NCBI GenBank assembly: GCA_001414345.1
Contig: LLCB01000157.1
Span: 62,001-126,000 of the forward strand
Reading direction: 5' to 3'
DNA: 64,000 nucleotides
Source of the DNA: Hymenoscyphus infarciens
Lineage: Eukaryota; Ascomycota; Leotiomycetes; Helotiales; Helotiaceae
Shown: in pieces, positions 1 to 13,057 of the stretch
Layout of the letters: each line of letters starts with the position of its first letter
Position numbering within the stretch: the stretch's first letter is position 1
Program-made: the position numbers and the translations under genes
Notes under the pieces: generated by a model
The model's input: only the letters and a program-made list of their open reading frames with translations
Told to the model about the DNA's origin: nothing
Databases searched by the model: none

Positions 1-3000
1 GTTCTCTCAGCTGGGCGTTGATTAATGATATACCAAAGCCAGCAAGCTTCAATTGTGCGCGGAATGTGACGCCTGTATCTTGATCCTTGACTTCAAAGCC
101 ACCGGCAACGCTCGTTGTGGATTCTGATCGTGACTTTTGCTTGTACAAACTCTTTGAAGCTTTGTAATTTGATAGAATCAAGGTTTGGGTAGGACCGTCG
201 GCAGTGACGTTCAAGTCAATAATTTTCGACTCTCTCGATCCTTGAGCAGCATGCGGTGAAGGTATCTTTAGGGGTATCAGGTTTCCAATTTCGGCGAGCT
301 TGATGTGGCGCTCTTTACCATTCGCATTGATAATCAACTCCTTGACCTTGGCAGCAGGATAATCCCAGGCATATGGCATGATACTCCTTGGGGGCAGTCG
401 ATATCTGATGGGACGCCATCCAGATCGATCTTCGGAATCCTCGTCATCAAGGTTGGGGTTTGCTTGGAAGAACATAAACTCAGTATCACTCTCATTGCGC
501 ATGGAGAATGGCCAATTCTTCGTCTCCGAGCTAAGATGCAAGAATATCGTAGCATTCTCCATCAACACCTCAACACGAATGAGTCTTTGCCGTTGGCCCG
601 CTTTTGCCAGCTTGATATGAGTAGTACCGAGATCTGAAATGTTGAAAGAAGATGACCACTGGTTATTGACACCAGGGAAACATAACGAAAGTTGCTTCTT
701 GGCACTCTTTTGCAAGAAATGAAGCGGTTGGAGTGCTTGAGGTTTAAGTGTCATGCTGTCTGATGAACCTGGTTCCCGAACACTGATCTCCTCGTCCATA
801 CGATTCTTGAGGACAAACCGAGGCGCGAGGGTAACAACCTTGGTCATTTTGTATTTACCCTCTCCTGATTCGACCGATATTCCAACATGGATTTCGGTGT
901 TTTGCGACGGAGATGGCAAAACCACATCAGTAGTGCTTCCGATAGCATCGAAACTTTGAGGTTTACTCCAATTTGATTCTCCGACCTTGAGGATGGCTCG
1001 GTTTCGCTGATCGTCCCCACCAAAGGCAAACATGTATGGTAAAGCTTTTCGCCTCTCGCCATCTGCTGAGTCTGTGCGGAATTGGCCGGCAGCTGTCTTA
1101 GCTTGTTGAAGAAGAGATTTTGCTTTGATGTTGATCGCAAGACCAGTCTTGTTCAGGATAACGTAGGGACTGAACACTGTTACTCTGAATGCCCCACCAC
1201 TATCCGGAATCTTGAAGTAATGGAGCTTGAGACTGAGAGTAAGTCCTTCGCTGTCTTTGCAAACCAGGCTTGACTCCTTGCGATAATCTTCCTGGTTGTT
1301 CGAATTGATGATTGCAAACTCGCTAGCCTTGAAAACCGTGTCTTGCATGTCGATGCTCATCAACAAGAGATGGGAAAGTTCGACGACGTGAACTGGGCTC
1401 AAGCCACCTTTACGAAGGAAGTTTGTCCAGTCCTTCTTCGTGTTTTTATCATAGATTCGATACTTAAAGTCGTAAGGTAGCAGATTTTCTAATTCAATTG
1501 GGGCAGAAAGTCGTATTCTCATGTATGGGTAAATGCTAGAAACACGTTAGATGATAGTTTGAGTACAGCAAAGAGGGAAACATACCTAGGTAGAGGGCTA
1601 CTCTTGTCGTAACTAGCGTGCATCTGGAAGTAGAATGGTGGTGTCTGTTTATCGTTCTCACCCTTGCATATCAAGGTTCTTGTTGGTCTCTTCAGGAGAT
1701 CCTTCCAAAACAAGGATTCGGTGGACCACGAGTAGCCAAAGCCTTGGTCAGGTCTGATGAGTAGAGACTTCAGGTAGGCCGCACCAACTGGAGCAGGTCG
1801 ACTTTCACCTGGCGCAATCTTCTCAATTTTGAGCAAATGTCCCTCCTGGGCATCGAAAACGCCCAACTCCACTGGAATTTGAGTTTTATTTTCAACCAAG
1901 AGAGGCGATCGGAATGTAATACACTTGACATTGTCGTCACCAAGTGTGACTTCCACCAGGAGGCGATGAAGGATTTGACTCTTTCGAGGACGTAAGCTGT
2001 AAATCGTTTCTCCTTCACGAGTGATAGGAATCTTGTTGATGCTATCAAATCCGCTACCTTCAAGACGAATACCAACGACCCCGGTACTGTTCTCTGGGGA
2101 TAGGTTCTCGCGCATCTTCTCCCAATCTTCAAATCGCCAAGGCCCCTCTTCTCCATCGGCTAGTTTGGCGGCCATCTGGTTCTCCTCACCAGAGACGTCA
2201 GCCCAAACATTGACGTCAAATCCAGTGTAGTTTCTGAGTCGATATGGCGCCTCAGTTCCTCGTGGCTTTGAAAGAACATCTTCTTCTTGCGTGAGAAAGT
2301 CCGCCGACTTAGACGCGAGAGCAATTGTTGCTGACGTGACCGTCAACTCGAGCATCTTTTCAGAGACCAAGCTGATAGATAGAGCACCTGGCGAAGTCTC
2401 TTTCGAGACCTCAAGACCAAGTTGCCAAGGCTCAATCAAAGGTTCCCATGCAGATTTCGAGAAGTTGTAAATGTTGACAAACAGGTCAATGTTTGTACCA
2501 GCCTTCAATGTGCTTGTCCAATCAGTTGCCGTGGTAGTGAAGTTCTTGATACTGAGATCTAGGATTGGCAATTCGTGAAGGTCGCCAATCAGAATAACTC
2601 TCACGCCATCTAACGTTGCGGTAAGCTCCTCGTGTTTGCGAACAACCTGTTTCCCGGCTGCATCACTTTTCTGTCGCGATGGAGCGATGGTAGTTGCCTT
2701 GGTCTTCTTGCCAATTGTCGACATCCCTTTGCCACTCGCAGTTCGTTGCTTAAGACTGGTGTTAGACGTCTTGAGTTGCTTGGCCTTTTGATCTGATGCT
2801 GCCGGGGCATTATCCTTGGTTTCGTCATCGCCGGAAAGCTCAGAGGCCTTGCCAACGATTTGAATTGCAAGAAGAATATCTCGAAGTGACAGGCGTAGAA
2901 CCAATGGCTCGATATCGATATGAATGCTAGTCATATCCTTTTGGGAACTGTCAAGTGACATTTGCATCGAGAAATCATCCAGTACACGCAAGCGGCTGTC

Positions 3001-6000
3001 CTCAAAACGATCCATTCGGCATAAGAACATACCCATTTGTTGAACTTGAAGGGTCAAGGCATGCTGTTGAGCCATCAGTATTTGTTTGGTACCAAGAACG
3101 ATCGCTTCGGAACTCGAGCTAAGAGGGTTGGCGATCAGGATTATCTGCGCATTAACCACGTTGACTCTGAATGCGACCGACATAGAGGGTGCCGTCGTCG
3201 CTTCGGATTGTTCACTAGCTGACCTGCTGAGTGTCTTGGATCGCACAACTGCAGACCTCGAGTTGCCCTCTACTACTGCCATGATCGAGTCCGTCTCAGA
3301 CTCGTCTGGAGAACTCAACAGGTTTTCGTCTTCAGCCACGGGGGCTTCGTCCACTTCCAAACCAGCAGCCACGAAAGACTGCAGAGCGAAAATATAATCG
3401 AGCGCAAAGATGATTCTTGGGCTATCAATGGCGACCATGGCAATAAGATTGCGTTCCTTTCCACCAGAAATAGTCAAGCTCGCCATGAACTGCTGAACAT
3501 CTTTGTTGAGCGAAGTCATGATCTTTCGGAATTTGTTCGTCTCCTTGGTTCTACTATCTTGAATCGTGAAAGATTGTATCAACAGCTCTGACTCTAAAGA
3601 ACCATCCGTCATCATGCGTAATTTGACTTTGGTATCATCAAGCGAAAATTTAGACAAACTGGAGGCATCGAGATCCCCAACAGGTTCGTCTTCCTTGGCC
3701 AGAATAAGCTCCAACCCAATTGTGTGCAGATGGAAAGCAAAATCAAGTTTAGTCCAGGCTTTCGTAGCAACTCCCAATTCCGGCCCAAGGTCTACAAGTG
3801 CCTCAGAACTACCAGATGAATCTTCAGGTGACAGTGTTCTGGCTTTCTGGAGTGTCGATGTTGGCACCTCATCAGTGGCATCCTTCTCGCCGCTATCCGG
3901 ATCCGCAGCAAAAGCAGCTGGTACTGATCTCGAAAGCTCCAGGAGGAATTTAAGTTGCAATTGAGTAAGGCGTAGATTGAAGTCGGTCATACTTCCTTCG
4001 ATCTCCATATCAGGTCGCTTAGATCCAGTTGTATGTTCAGCATAAATCATCTTGAAAGCAAGATCCACTTTATCAATGAGTTCGAGCTCTTCTGATTTAT
4101 CGCCATCAAAGTAGAAATCGGACGTCAGACGAATATTTCGGATGCCGGCTGATAAATTCATCGCAATGGCAGAATCCTTTGAATCATCCAGCGGAACAAA
4201 TTTGTTCTCGACGTATATTTCTCCCAGATAGGCGGTGATCAGGTCACGCTTTGGACGACCGGCTACCATGTCTCTTGGAAAGACAACGATTGGAGTCTTG
4301 ATGTTGATGTCGAACTTGATACGGTTTGCATTTTGCTGGATTTGTGAAGCTTGGTTCGCTGCAGCTTGTCTTGCGGCATTGAAGAGCGCCTGCATCTGTC
4401 CAAATTTGACTAGGAAATCAATGATCTTTCTGAATGGTTCCTCTAAGAAATTCAACTTGATAGAACCGGCACGAAGGAAAATAGAAGAGTTGAATCCAGG
4501 GTAGGCTTTGCCATCAGGGTCGAAAGTCTCATATCGGAAATCAGCGAGATCGTCTCCTTGGATGGTGATCAATTTCCTCAGGTTTGAGTCTGAAGATGCT
4601 CCCTGATTAATGTCATCTAGCAAAGACAGATCACCCAATTTGGCTGCAATGCGCAGAGTTTTGCCCATGACGAATATACCGACATCAGCCTCATTAAGTG
4701 AGAGGGTGGCAAGACGGATTCCGTCATTGTTGAGAATAAGCCTTATACTCTTGAGGTCTATTTTGATTCTCACAGAGCTGGTGTTCTCCGGTGTAGGAGG
4801 GGCCGGCTTTGCAATTTGTTGATCCTCATTCTCTGCGTCCAATATCTCCTTTGTTGCAGGCGTTGTTGGTCGTCCAATGGCGGATTCAGTGTCGGCAAAT
4901 GTCACCAGGATGAAATCGAGTAGTGTTAGAAGTGTTTTTCGAGTGACAACCAAATTGATGGTAGATATGGCAACATCAATGTTTACTTCGACCCCTTCGT
5001 ATTTTGGCATGAACTCTGGCGATTCTCTATTGACCTTGACAATTTTTACGCTCACAAGATCCTTGGGGGTTTCCGAGTCTTCATCGCCGGATGACAAGAT
5101 AGACTTGAATTCTGCGGGCGGATTGTCTACGTAGTCGTCCAAGACCAACGACTCCAGGGAAGTCTCTATGATCAGGTCAAATGGCCTTACGACAAGATCA
5201 AGGGAGAAGTTTTCGGCCACCAGTTCAGCAAGCAGTTGGTCCGGCTTCCTTCCTTCCGGGTCGCTTCTGAACAGCGAGCCCTGGAGACGATCAACCTCAA
5301 AGGTGAGCTGGAAGTTCCGTTGTTGAATTTTGAGTTTCTCACTCTCCGATTCATCAGTTGCATCTTCAAACTCTGCGTCGTCCGACCCATCAGAATCGTC
5401 TTCGAGAATTATCGCTTCTTGGGTAGCGAAGCTAAAAGACGTTGATTGTGACCTCTCGTGGAGTTTGCTAGGCTTCTTTGAAACTGTGCTCTGCGTTCTG
5501 GGTCGTGAAGATTCTACAGCAGTCTCCTCATTCGATTTTCTTTCGTCGGTGGAATCCTGATCCAAATTTGGTATCGCAACGTCCAGAATCCGCATTAAGC
5601 TCTTGTACTTCTTGTCAGAAACCGAGGCGTGTAGTACAGGAAGATGGCCAGACAATCGCACTTTCGTAAGATTGGGCGCTTTGGGGATGATGGAAGTTTC
5701 AACGGTTAAATCAATGTTGATCTTCTCGACGACATGCATTGCCTGCGAGTCGTCGCGGTCTTCCAGTTGGGCTTTCGTCTCTTCGATAGAAGGGCCGATC
5801 AGGAGTTGAGTTGATGACAACTTTACGAGAAATTTATCATACATCAAGGATTCAAGGCGCTTGTAATCTTCTTCAGTGTACGATTGCCTTTGCTTGGCTT
5901 GGACATCTTTCATCGTGTTCTTGTCAACAAGTTGGCTGGTCACACTGATATGACCTGCATCAAGAATCAAGCAAGTAGTCTTCTTCGATGTTATATTTTC

Positions 6001-8061
6001 TGGGACGATGATGAGAGGCGCTTGAAGGTCGAGCTTGGCATTAAGCGTCTTGTGCTCTTCGAGCGCAAATTCTAGACCTGCTCTGGTTTGTTGACGAAGG
6101 GCTTCAACCGTGGTACCGGCACTTTCCATGAGGGCACCAATTGATTCCATATGCCTCTCAGGAGGCTTGAAGAATTGGATAATCCCAATGAGGAAGTTTG
6201 GATTCCAGATGATTTCTAAAGGCTTTAATTTTCCTGTCAGAGCCAAGTCACTGGCGCCGTCAAGAGGATTCTTCTCGAACTGGAAGCTGAAGAACGGATC
6301 GTTTTCAGTCTCTTCATCAACCTCGCCATCCTCGTCGATCTGGAGTTTCATTGGTGCATCTGGGGCATCCTTAACACGGACGATTTGGGTGAAGAGACTG
6401 TCAGGAGTCGTTCCATCATTAACTCTTAAGCCGCCGAGACTAACATCGGCAAGGAGAGAATCTGGTCGTTGGAGGAACTTGGCCTGAAACCCATCAAAGT
6501 ACAGGCTCAGAACTTCGGTAACGTTTTGATGGGGATCACGTTTGAGGGTAAAACTTCCGGTATTAAGGGACGCGTTAACTTGCAGTTTAACAGTCTCCTT
6601 TGGCAATTCAACGGCCTCCGCAAGAGCAGTCTTCTCGTCCCACTCAATGGCATCGTACAACTCCTTACGTTGCTCCTCTGTCATTGTGGTCTCAGCATCT
6701 TCCTCTTCCTCTGCTGGTTTCGAGCCCCAAGCCCACGCAACCCATCCCTGCTTTTGTTTGGCAACGGATGCTTTCTTCACTCCCACATTCTCCTTCTTGA
6801 GTTGGTTTCTGGCCAGTGACCGCCAAAATCGCATGTCTTCGTAATCAAGCTTCCATTCGAGGGCCTCCAGTTCCTTTGCTTCCTCGGGTGGAAGTGGCTG
6901 CTCAGCCTGCTTCTTCTTTTTCTTGAAAAGCTCAATGTATCGAATTCGATCATCGCGTCTCTCTTTGAAGAAGCCCCATGACCAGCGGCGGTTTCGCTCG
7001 TGGATTTTACTCAAAACGGCATCGCCAGCAAATTTGAGCCATGCTTTCGGGTCTTCTTTCGGTGATACACCCTTGGGTTGAAGCTTTTTGTATTCCTGAT
7101 GGCGAATGAAATAATGGAATAAATCTACCATCATCAGGGCGTCCCGATATTGATCATCGTCCAGGACTAATCCAATTTCATCAAACGACAAACCAGCTTT
7201 GATATGTGGTCGATCGACTTTTCCCGATTTATCAATCGCTATCTTCGCCGAGCCACTAACTGGCTTCAGGATGAATTGATGATTTGCAGTGTCCGGGTCT
7301 TCTCCTTTCACAATCATCCCCTTGAATTTCTCCAGCATCTCCTCATGGGACGCGACTTCCACGCCGGGGACCTCTGCTTCTCTGCCCGTTCCTAACAATG
7401 ACGTATCCGTATTCCAGTATACAGCCAATGCACCTAACGTCGCAAGTTTGTGTGTAGGACCGGCGGAATCTTGGATGTATGTTGGTTTCCATTCACCATC
7501 GGTACTGATCGCGCTGAACTCTTCGAGAGTAAGACCCAGTGAGAAGGGATGCCCAGGGGCAGATATCGAATCTTCATAACGGACGTGGATGTTCTTGACT
7601 TTGATTTGTAGATTGTCGACGATTTTGGTGACCAGGCTTTCCGTAAAGCTCTGGTTCTTCTGCTGCTCTTCCTCGCTCATTCCTTCCTGGTTTCGGTCCT
7701 TTAGCATTTCTGCGCTGTCCAGCTTTTCGATTTTGACAGCCTGCCTCCTCCGCTCCTCTTCTTCCTCGTCATATTCCGCATCTTCTTTCGGTGCTGCTAG
7801 TAGGAAGACGTCTTCGATTTCCACCTGCACAGGCTGGCCCCGCAGATTCGACCATGGGATTTTGAGGGTGAGTTGTCCCAAATGCCCTTCGACAACATTT
7901 ATGGGTAATTTCAGTTGATCAAGAGCCTCTCTGCGTAGCTCGAGATCGCGCAGCTTGACATCGCCAGACCATATTCCGACCTTCAGTTGTCCTGGGTCGA
8001 AATTCTGAATGTACATGCCCAAGAAGCGGTTCAGCAACGAGGATACCAGTCCTTCCAACAT
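1..8061 (-). CDS. VPS13: VPS13 lipid-transfer protein, 3' end beyond window
   Basis: VPS13 is a very large rod-like protein that moves bulk lipid between organelles at membrane contact sites. The start at 8061 opens with a typical chorein/VPS13 N-terminus (MLEGLVSSLLNRFLGMYI), followed by the extended VPS13 repeat region. One intron is supported at 1585-1536 (50 nt; donor GTATGT, branch CTAAC, acceptor TAG). Removing it joins the frame to a second exon, 1535-1, that stays open to the window edge. That exon carries the SHR-BD/VAB region, including RYRLPPRSIMPYAWDYPA near the edge. About 2,670 residues are visible, against roughly 3,100 for the yeast protein, so only the C-terminal part (rest of VAB, ATG2-like and PH-like regions) is missing. 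Many open frames on the other strand across this span are shadows of this gene. The family call is secure. Confidence 0.96.
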
Positions 8062-8942
8062 CTTGGCTGCCGGAGGGGGATTTGACTGGGACTATTCGGT
8101 TGTTGGTGGAGGAGGGGTCGTCGTCTGCATTTGCAGTGGCGGGGCGCACTCGATTATAGGGAAGGGGTTATGTGGTGCAGCTCATCGGCTTTCAAGTCAT
8201 GGTAAGTAGATATTCGTTTCGGTCGTATCGTCGTCTTCGTTTCGTGGTGATGCTGTCGTCGTCGTCCGTCAGATTTGGTGTGGCGTGGCGTGGCGTGGTA
8301 GCAGCAGTTAGTTGTTTGCTGGTCGCAGATTCCCCGCCAACACCTCAGTCGGGCTGCTGTACCTCTGTATGTATAGAACCAGGGTAGCTCTGTAGATAGA
8401 AAAAATGGGCTGTGCTTTGGAAGAAATTACGGACGGACCACAGGATTGAAATTATTCACAGCAACGTCCAGCCTGCGACAGGATTTACAGGATTTACAGG
8501 ATTTGCAAAGTGGTTTCGTTTCAAGTATCCTAAAGAAAATGATGTAACTGTTTACTGTATCCTCTGCTACCAACGAAAAGTGCAAGCCTGGCCTGGAAAT
8601 GCCTGGAAATGCCCGGGCAGATCTCGCTGGGACTTGGCAGTGGAGTTGAGAGCTACGTCACCCCAGTTGGCCCGTGTGAGGGTTGTGTAGGTGTAGCTGT
8701 ACCTGTACCGAAGTGAAGCTCTTTGCCAGAGGGGTTACAAATGAAAGTCAACTTCTCTCTCCTCACATATACCGTTGTACAGTATCTTTGACTCTCTTTC
8801 GAAAGCTGAACAACCTCCTCTCTCTTTTCAAACATTCCTCTAACTCCTCGCATCATTGAGTCCCATATCGGTGGTCAACATCGACTGCGGGGAAGTTCCG
8901 CCTCTACCAGGACGAACCTCCGAACGATAAACAGCAAACACC
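8062..8942. promoter_or_regulatory. Divergent intergenic region between VPS13 and the DUF3429 gene
   Basis: The two genes start back to back 881 bp apart, so both promoters must lie here. Visible features are a short GTGGC run near 8278-8298 and three GGATTTACA-like units near 8480-8508. I see no convincing ORF, TATA box or RNA gene. Confidence 0.5.
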
Positions 8943-10121
8943 ATGTTTCGCACCACAGCAACGCGAGCGCTGCTAAAGAGCTCTCCAAAGCCTTTGGCTT
9001 CGAGAACGACCTACAGTACAGCTTCAATTGCTCTCCGCAATACCTCATCCCTCCACCAATTCAGCAAAAGACGACCCAATGGCCTAGTTGCACCCCTTCC
9101 CAAGATACCAGCATTGCTATATGCCACCCAACCTCCATATGATAAAATCGACGAGAAGGCAGAGAAGAGTATCGGAGAACAAAAAATTGAGGCTGATCCA
9201 AGCCATGTTTCCATGGGATCCAGTGTTCGCCATGTATTTGAGGGTCGCACCCCAGAAGCAAAAGGCGGCGAGGATATGATGGGAGGAATCAAATCGGATT
9301 TTGTTACCATCAGAGACACCTTCTCCCTTTCCGATGTCCCTAGAGAGTCGTTGTATATCGGTGCCGCTGGCGTTCTACCATATGTAGCGACTTCTCTTTC
9401 CACCGTCTACCTAGCCTGGGATATCAACCACGCCCATGCTACTGGGAGAGCCTTCCTCTTCTCACCAGAGACGGCACACGAACTCCTGTCGACTATAACA
9501 CCAATCCAAATTGGATTCGGTGCAGTTGTAAGTGACCAAGCTTGACAAAAATGAAAACTTTTCTCATCCTTTCCATCACAGATTATCTCCTTTCTCGGAG
9601 CAATCCACTGGGGGTTGGAGTACGCAGGATATGGTGGCTATCACAGCTACCGCAGATACATGATCGGGGTTGTCGCACCAGCAGTGGCATGGCCAACAAT
9701 CTTGATGCCCGTTGAATATGCCCTCATCACCCAATTCTCGGCCTTTACCTTCATGTACTTCGCGGATGCTCGCGCGACAGTTCGAGGATGGTGTCCACAG
9801 TGGTATGCCACCTACCGATTTGTTTTAACATTCTTGGTTGGCGCATCTATCATTGTATCGCTGGTTGGAAGAGGACAAATTGTTCATTCAGATCATGAGA
9901 AATTGAGGAGTCCCGTCGACTACGTCAAGCAGGACAGAGATGCTCAGTGGGTGGCTCTAGAGAAGGAAGAGAAAGAGAGACGCCAGAAGATGATGGAAGA
10001 GGACGAGGAAGAAGAAGAGAATAAAGAGGAAGAGGAAAAGAGTGATGAAGAAGAGGAGAAGGGTGACGAAGAAGAAGAGGATTCAGGTAAGAAAGACAAG
10101 AAAGACGATGAGAAAAAGTGA
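8943..10121 (+). CDS. Mitochondrial inner-membrane protein, TMEM69/DUF3429 family
   Basis: The model is join(8943..9527, 9582..10121), 374 aa. The 54-nt intron has donor GTAAGT and acceptor CACAG and joins GAV to IISFLGAIHWGLEYAGYGGY in frame. The first ~40 residues are rich in Arg, Ser and Thr with almost no acidic residues, which looks like a mitochondrial presequence. The middle has several hydrophobic segments and the conserved IHWGLE and PVEYAL stretches of the DUF3429 (human TMEM69) family. The last ~50 residues are a highly charged Glu/Asp/Lys tail, unusual for the family and probably variable. The molecular role of the family is not well established. The start has a good context (ACACCATGT). 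The family call rests on motif recognition, not on a search. Confidence 0.82.
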
Positions 10122-10314
10122 GCGGGGGTGACAGGCCTCTTAGCAAGCGCTTATGTAAGAGTAAAATTACTGGATTTGCATGGTAGCTGGGCCGGAGCTT
10201 GACTTGGAGCGGGTTTTTCCTTTATTTTGATTCTTTAAATGTCATGAATTGATGTATAAAAGATATGTTTACTTTAAATTACTTCTCCGTTTGTTTTCTG
10301 AGGACTTCTAGGTA

Positions 10315-10578
10315 TCAAGCCGAGGCATCGTGGTTTGGTCCAGCCAAGTCCTCCTGGAACTTTTGCAATTTAGCCCGATTTTGGTTCATTCCTTTGCGGA
10401 TTGTCATTGCGCGTCCGCCATTCTTTTTGAACTCATATACTCTAATGATGCTATTCTCTCGGTGGTCGAGTGGCCCAGACGCAGAAACCTTCGTGATTCG
10501 CTCACGTTGCGAGCCTCGTCGGGATTTCTCAAAGCCTCCAAGAGTGTCAAAACCACGTTGGTCCGACATCGAGAGCAT
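10315..10578 (-). CDS. Possible small hypothetical protein (about 84-87 aa)
   Basis: I do not recognise this protein. The minus-strand frame has two close in-frame starts (10578 and 10569) and a sober composition: rich in Arg, Lys and Gly, no low-complexity run, and a C-terminal stretch IRKGMNQNRAKLQKFQEDLA that looks helical. It lies tail to tail with the DUF3429 gene and head to head with the methyltransferase. A further ATG at 10625 followed by GTAGGT could mark a 5' exon, but I could not close a convincing spliced model. It could equally be chance, because plus-strand frames of similar length exist here. Confidence 0.35.
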   Translation of the reverse strand: MLSMSDQRGFDTLGGFEKSRRGSQRERITKVSASGPLDHRENSIIRVYEFKKNGGRAMTIRKGMNQNRAKLQKFQEDLAGPNHDASA

Positions 10579-10801
10579 GCGAACTCCAGCAAGCGCTGCA
10601 TTCTACCTACTGCTTCATCTGTCATTTTGTATAGCCCTTGCTACATACACAATGTTCTAGAGCTTCAATCAATCTCTGAAACTCGCACTCTTGCAGGAGC
10701 TGTCCTCCGCCATTCGCTCCTGGGACCAAATTACCCACCCTACCTCCAACGTAACAATTAATATAAGCACCACAGCCACGAATAGCACACAGCCTCCCAC
10801 C

Positions 10802-11941
10802 ATGACTGTGCCAAAAGATAGTTCAAGCCCTGCCAGATCCCACGCTTCCGATACGCCAATTGAACACGACGCGGCAGCAGCTTTGGAGGTTGCGACACAG
10901 GCGGCATCAAGAATCGAGCCTGACGATCCTCTACTCGATGATGGATACGAAGACGATAATTCGAGTCAGCACTCTATGTCTTTGGAGTCTGGCGTACGCG
11001 ATTATGCCTTCAAGAACGGGCGGCGATACCACAAATATCGAGAAGGGCGTTATGTATTCCCGAATGATGATAGCGAGCAGGATCGAGAAGACATGAAGCA
11101 TTCCATGATTGTCAATCTCTGTGGAGGGAAACTCCATTTTGCGCCTATTGGGGAGAAGCCACAAAATATAATTGATTTGGGAACGGGTACTGGAATTTGG
11201 GTTATTGATATGGGAGATGAGTATCCAAGTGCTGAAATATTGGGGGTTGACTTGAGTCCTATACAGACGGAATGGGTGCCCCCAAATGTTCGCTTTATGG
11301 TGGATGATGTTGAGGATACATGGCTGAAGGAAGACGACTTCTATGATCTAGTTCATGGCAGACACGCGATCAAAGACTTTCCAAGTTGATTAAAAAAGCT
11401 TACCAGTACGTGCTTTCTTCAACCTGCAAGCCCGCTTGATAACTGACTTGCCTCTCTGACTAGACATACAAAGCCAGGCGGCTGGGTCGAGTTCCAGGAA
11501 TTGCACCACTTACCACACTGCGATGACACCACGATGCCCGAGGACTATCCGCTGTTGAATTACTTTCGCGTTGTCACAGAAGGGTTACATAACCTCGGAG
11601 TAAATCTAGACGCATCGTTGCATGAAGCGGCTAACTTATCATTGTACGGCTTTGTCAACGTACGGCACGAAGTAAAGAAGATACCCATCGGACCGTGGGC
11701 GAAGCACAAATTATTGAAGACGATTGGACTCTACGCTAGAAGCGGCATCACAGATGGTCTGCAAGCTATGGCCTTTGGTCCCCTCTGTCGAGGAATGGGC
11801 TGGTCCAGCGAGGAGGTCGAGGTGATGTTGATTGACGTTCGGAAATCGTTGTTAGATCCCAATATCCACGCTTATTTGCCTTACCACATTACATATGGAC
11901 AAAAGCCCAAGGATGCAAGAGGGCCCTATGTGGAGCCATAG
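10802..11941 (+). CDS. LaeA-like SAM-dependent methyltransferase, one-base frameshift
   Basis: This is a class I methyltransferase of the LaeA-like fungal group; relatives regulate secondary metabolism or are orphan methyltransferases. The start at 10802 has the best context (CCACCATGA); an in-frame ATG at 10691 would add 37 residues. Motif I is IIDLGTGTGIWVIDMG, followed by the acidic ILGVDLSPIQ strand and the DLVHGRH stretch. The intron is 11406-11463 (58 nt; GTACGT...CTGAC...CTAG), and exon 2 resumes with HTKPGGWVEFQELHHLPHCD. Directly before the intron the frame is broken: after IKDFP at 11383 the expected LIKKAYQ is read in the next frame, one base being absent around 11384-11386. This is either a real inactivating deletion or a sequence error. 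The HGRH-AIKDF spacing also looks about three residues shorter than in relatives. The C-terminus (GPYVEP) is otherwise intact. Confidence 0.75.
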
Positions 11942-12208
11942 GAAAGGGGGGGAGAGAAACGAGTAGAGGAAACTCTGGCGAGAAAAAGGCGATTTTGCTC
12001 TGGTACATGGCCCCGTCTCCCAAAACAAAGGTGGGGTACCTACTTGACTTCTTTACCGACTTCTTGCAGGCGGTCGAGTCGTGTAACCATTCACAACTCG
12101 AGAAAAACCCAGCCGATGCCGCAACAAAAGAATACCGCCTGATCACACAGGAGGGACCCTGCATTTGCTTGCCCTACCTCGAATTTCGTTGGATTATATT
12201 GAGTCTAC

Positions 12209-12230
12209 TCTCTCTCTCTCTCTCTCTCTC
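12209..12230. repeat. (CT)n microsatellite, about 11 units
   Basis: Uninterrupted CT dinucleotides lie in intergenic DNA. Confidence 0.9.
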
Positions 12231-12524
12231 ATACATCCATGTTATGTTGCTGTGGTGATCACTTGAAGCTTCTCTGGCGGCAAGTTTCACGTTCCGCGCC
12301 ATAATTCCAAAACATTTGCAGTTCAAATTCCCGATATCTGAAGGGGTCCTGATAAGGAAACAAGCGGGCGATATACTGGTCTTGCGGCCCGCGCGGAAGT
12401 CAGTTTCAACGACCTGCGAAGGTCGGCTGACAACACATCTCAGACCATCCTTTTCGTCACGAAGATCGTGATCTATCTCGACAAACCCCTCTCGCCAGAG
12501 CAGAGCTAGATGCTTGCTTGTCCT

Positions 12525-12597
12525 ACAGCACAGCACAGCACAGCACAGCACAGCACAGCACAGCACAGCACAGCACAGCACAGCACAGCACAGCACA
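12525..12597. repeat. (ACAGC)n pentanucleotide microsatellite, about 14-15 units
   Basis: The array is a perfect period-5 repeat. Because 5 is not a multiple of 3 and no stop arises, it is open in several frames on both strands. This creates spurious Ala/Gln/His/Ser/Thr-rich or Cys/Ala/Val/Leu-rich frames. Confidence 0.95.
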
Positions 12598-13030
12598 GTG
12601 CAACACAACCCTCCCGCGCATCATCGCTCTCGGCACTTGGACATGCAACCCAACCCACAGTTTCCCCTGCTGCCGCCACTACGCTTTCCACATTCGAGCA
12701 CTTGGCTGTGAGGATTTGCATCATCATCATCGTTTATTGATATTGGGTCATACTAAGATTTGGAATGCGCACAGCCTTCAAGCCTTCGGGGACACGACTT
12801 GAACCCTTTCTGGGAGGGAGACGCGTATTGCGCAGCTCAACACCAAGCCTTTTACCATAAACTGGAGCGATGGAGTCGAATGAGAATATACGGAGTAGAA
12901 AGGGCGGGCTGCCTGCGTGCCTGCTTAGCTGAGAGGTGCGCAGGCTTACCGCATCATCTTCGGAAATGTCGGGGACCCCCCCCCCTCTTACCACACAAGT
13001 GTGATGATTTTTGATTATTTTTTTCTCGTC

Positions 13031-13057
13031 TGGTCGTTGGTCGTTGGTCGTTGGTCG
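13031..13057. repeat. TGGTCGT tandem repeat, about 4 units
   Basis: A seven-base unit is repeated nearly four times without change in intergenic DNA. Confidence 0.85.

Noticed and set aside
305..8209. Numerous plus-strand frames of 60-130 codons opposite VPS13
   Set aside because: They are antisense shadows of a well-supported conserved coding frame and have no domain character of their own.
12174..12802. Cys/Ala/Val/Leu-rich and Gln/His/Ser/Thr-rich repeat proteins on both strands
   Set aside because: They are produced by the period-5 ACAGC array, which is open in several frames; no start context or conserved flanks support them.
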